Source: Alterirhizorhabdus sp964247265 (GTDB lineage Bacteria > Pseudomonadota > Alphaproteobacteria > Sphingomonadales > Sphingomonadaceae). From it: a stretch of DNA of 15,057 nucleotides. This document shows positions 13,758 to 15,057 of this stretch, one piece after another; position 1 is the first letter of the stretch, and each line of letters opens with the position of its first letter. The notes below the pieces were generated by a model. That model was not told the DNA's origin. It saw nothing but the letters and a program-made list of their open reading frames with translations, and did not search any database. The stretch spans positions 1 to 15,057 of the forward strand of contig CAXTTS010000069.1 in assembly GCA_964247265.1 (NCBI GenBank), given 5' to 3'. The translations under genes were made by a program, and so were the position numbers.

Positions 13758-13809
13758 CTTGATAGCCGCGCTTGATCCGACATTGTTCGTTTGCCGCGCG
13801 ATTATCAAG
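13758..13809. promoter_or_regulatory. mucR upstream region with three CTTGAT motifs
   Basis: CTTGAT occurs at 13758-13763 and 13771-13776 on the plus strand, and its complement ATCAAG at 13804-13809, within the 102-bp gap upstream of mucR. The first two copies are spaced by 13 bases. On the minus strand TTGATA at 13808-13803 is a 5/6 match to a -35 element, though the sequence 17 bases on (CAATGT) is a poor -10. Since MucR proteins repress their own genes, these motifs are candidate operator or promoter parts. No experimental consensus is matched. Confidence 0.3.
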
Positions 13810-13827
13810 CCATTTCACCAACTTCGA

Positions 13828-14304
13828 TCATCGATGCTTGGCGAGCGGCACCGATAAGCTGAAAGCATCGTGCGATCGCCCGTCTGCGCTGCGATAATAA
13901 GCCGGCCGGCAGCCGACCTGAACGAAGCCGCGCGCCCGATACAGCTGCAAGGCCGGGTTCCCGTCGCGCACCTCCAGGTGCAGCTGCCGCGCACCCCGCC
14001 CGGCGGCATCCGCCTTCACCTTGTCCAGCAGGCGCGATCCCACGCCGTGCCTGCGGAACTCCGGTCGCACACCCAGCAGCAGCAGTTCGGCCTCGTCCAC
14101 GATCACCCGCGACAAGGCAAAGCCGGCGGCGGTCCGGTCCTGCCAGGCCAGCAGCATCCACACGCCGGGCAGCCCCAATATGCCCAGGCACTGCGCGGCA
14201 TTCCACGCCTCGCCAAAGGCCGGATCAAAGGATTCGCGCATCACGCCCATCACCGGATCGATATCCGTTGCCGCCGCCGCCACGATCGTCAGCCCCGCCG
14301 TCAC
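13828..14304 (-). CDS. rimI: GNAT acetyltransferase, probable ribosomal protein S18 N-acetyltransferase RimI
   Basis: A longer open frame extends to 14598, but that part lies antiparallel-free inside tsaB in another frame; I place the start at the GTG at 14304, which overlaps the tsaB stop as GTGA (14301-14304). This gives 158 residues, the usual size. GNAT motif A is visible as ELLLLGVRPEFRRHGVGSRLL (residues 73-93; acetyl-CoA pyrophosphate loop RRHGVG at 84-89), and motif B as LHLEVRDGNPALQLYRARGF (108-127), with E111 and Y122 in the places of the RimI catalytic Glu and Tyr. The tsaB-rimI pair is a standard bacterial arrangement. The natural substrate could be S18 or another protein N-terminus; this is inferred from context. 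Confidence 0.9.
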   Translation of the reverse strand: MTAGLTIVAAAATDIDPVMGVMRESFDPAFGEAWNAAQCLGILGLPGVWMLLAWQDRTAAGFALSRVIVDEAELLLLGVRPEFRRHGVGSRLLDKVKADAAGRGARQLHLEVRDGNPALQLYRARGFVQVGCRPAYYRSADGRSHDAFSLSVPLAKHR

Positions 14305-14924
14305 GCCGCCGGCACCTTCGCATCGGGCGCGCGGCCATAGATCGGCACCGGCACCAGCGCGCGCCAGGGGGCCGCCAGCAGGCGGGTGTCGGCAGCGCGG
14401 GGGAGATGCTCGCGCGCCTCGCCCCAGCCGCGCGCCGCCACCAGCTGCGCCGCACCGGAACCGACCACCAGCGCCTCCGGCACCACCTTCGCCGCATCCT
14501 GCGGGGTCGCGGAGGCAAGTTCGGTCATGGCGACAAACGGCCGAACCGCGAACCGCTGGACGAACAATTCGCCGTGGCCGCCGATCAGCGCCACACACAG
14601 ACTATCGATCGCCGGATCGCCATCAAACGTCGCGGCCGCGATCACCGACATCGCGCTGTAGCCGCGCACCGGCACCGACCAGCCGAGCCCCAACGCCCGT
14701 GCCGCCGCCAGCCCCACCCGCACGCCGGTGAAGCTCCCCGGTCCGCAATCCACGAGGATGCCGGAACAGGCACCGCCCACCTCGGCCAGCAGATCGCCGA
14801 TCTCCGGCACCAGCCGCTCGGCATGACCCCGACCGACCACCGCATGACGTTCCCCCAAGACCGCCGCGCCACCCAGCAGCGCCACCGAGCAGGCTGCCGT
14901 CGCCGTATCGATGACAAGCTCCAT
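14301..14924 (-). CDS. tsaB: tRNA threonylcarbamoyladenosine biosynthesis protein TsaB
   Basis: A 207-residue member of the ASKHA-fold TsaB/TsaD family, acting as the partner of TsaD in forming t6A37 on ANN-decoding tRNAs. The N-terminus MELVIDTATAACSVALL is the first phosphate-binding strand-turn, followed by GRGHAERLVPEI (31-42) and the signature DCGPGSFTGVRVGLAAARALGL (59-80). The metal-binding HxxxH of TsaD is absent, which separates TsaB from TsaD. The ATG at 14924 has GAGCGGG upstream as a weak ribosome binding site and lies 8 bp after the stop of an upstream frame. It overlaps rimI by 4 bases, implying coupled translation. Confidence 0.95.
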   Translation of the reverse strand: MELVIDTATAACSVALLGGAAVLGERHAVVGRGHAERLVPEIGDLLAEVGGACSGILVDCGPGSFTGVRVGLAAARALGLGWSVPVRGYSAMSVIAAATFDGDPAIDSLCVALIGGHGELFVQRFAVRPFVAMTELASATPQDAAKVVPEALVVGSGAAQLVAARGWGEAREHLPRAADTRLLAAPWRALVPVPIYGRAPDAKVPAA

Positions 14925-14932
14925 CGACCCGC

Positions 14933-15057
14933 TCAGAGGATTCGCTTCGCCTCGTCGAACGCGCGCGAGCCGTCAGGAGACCGTGCGCCGCGACAGACCC
15001 GATCGAGACTTCCGCTGGAGAGTTCCGCCATCGCCACCGCCCCTGAACCGACCGAGA
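14933..15057 (-). CDS. Possible 3' end of an unrecognised gene, cut by the window edge
   Basis: On the minus strand a frame is open from the right edge for 40 codons to a TGA at 14935-14933, 8 bp before tsaB. It ends with LDRVCRGARSPDGSRAFDEAKRIL (split: LDRVCRGARSPDG, SRAFDEAKRIL). About 70 percent of its third codon positions are G or C, somewhat lower than the neighbours. The close spacing to tsaB suggests the same operon. I do not recognise the family; it does not look like the end of a NifU-type protein, which I would have expected as a neighbour here. A non-coding leader for tsaB is the alternative. Confidence 0.4.
   Translation of the reverse strand, partial: SVGSGAVAMAELSSGSLDRVCRGARSPDGSRAFDEAKRIL

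Noticed and set aside
14305..14598. N-terminal extension of rimI
   Set aside because: This part is tsaB coding sequence read in another frame; the GTG overlapping the tsaB stop gives a normal-length RimI.

Overview
This window looks like chromosomal DNA of an alphaproteobacterium, most likely a sphingomonad (Sphingomonas or relatives). The signs are the high GC content with strong G/C at third codon positions, frequent GTG starts, a Ros/MucR zinc-finger regulator, a Fur/Mur-type regulator without Cys-X2-Cys zinc motifs, the neighbourhood tsaB-rimI-mucR-fur-plsC-miaB-phoH-ybeY-corC followed by lnt-metK-trmB, and a short palindrome (384-404) of a kind I recall as dispersed between sphingomonad genes. 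The genus is inference; no rRNA is present to confirm it.

Left part, plus strand (1-2180): the 3' end of ilvN/ilvH (acetolactate synthase small subunit), an intergenic palindrome, complete ilvC (ketol-acid reductoisomerase), then a secreted YceI-family protein. The first two are consecutive steps of branched-chain amino acid synthesis.

Middle part, minus strand read right to left (6030-2190): lnt, metK, a 65-residue secreted Cys-repeat protein with its own hairpin and terminator, and trmB. trmB converges on the yceI gene with 9 bp between stops.

Between lnt and corC (6031-8003) sit two genes that do not belong to the usual housekeeping block: a plus-strand VOC/glyoxalase-fold protein and a membrane-anchored sorbosone/glucose dehydrogenase-like propeller that follows corC on the minus strand.

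Right part, minus strand (14924-8039): tsaB and rimI (overlapping starts/stops), mucR, fur, plsC and miaB (overlapping by 4 bp), phoH (phoL), ybeY and corC. These cover tRNA modification (TsaB t6A, MiaB ms2i6A), ribosome maturation (YbeY, RimI), phospholipid synthesis (PlsC) and regulation (MucR, Fur). The right edge holds a possible gene end that I do not recognise.

No tRNA, rRNA, CRISPR array, insertion sequence or phage gene is visible. No gene-free stretch exceeds 300 bp; the longest is 6031-6241. I found no clearly new multi-gene system. The most interesting items are the small Cys-repeat gene cassette between metK and trmB with a perfect 10-bp inverted repeat at its promoter/ribosome binding site, a terminator placed just before trmB, and a nine-codon upstream ORF overlapping the phoH start.
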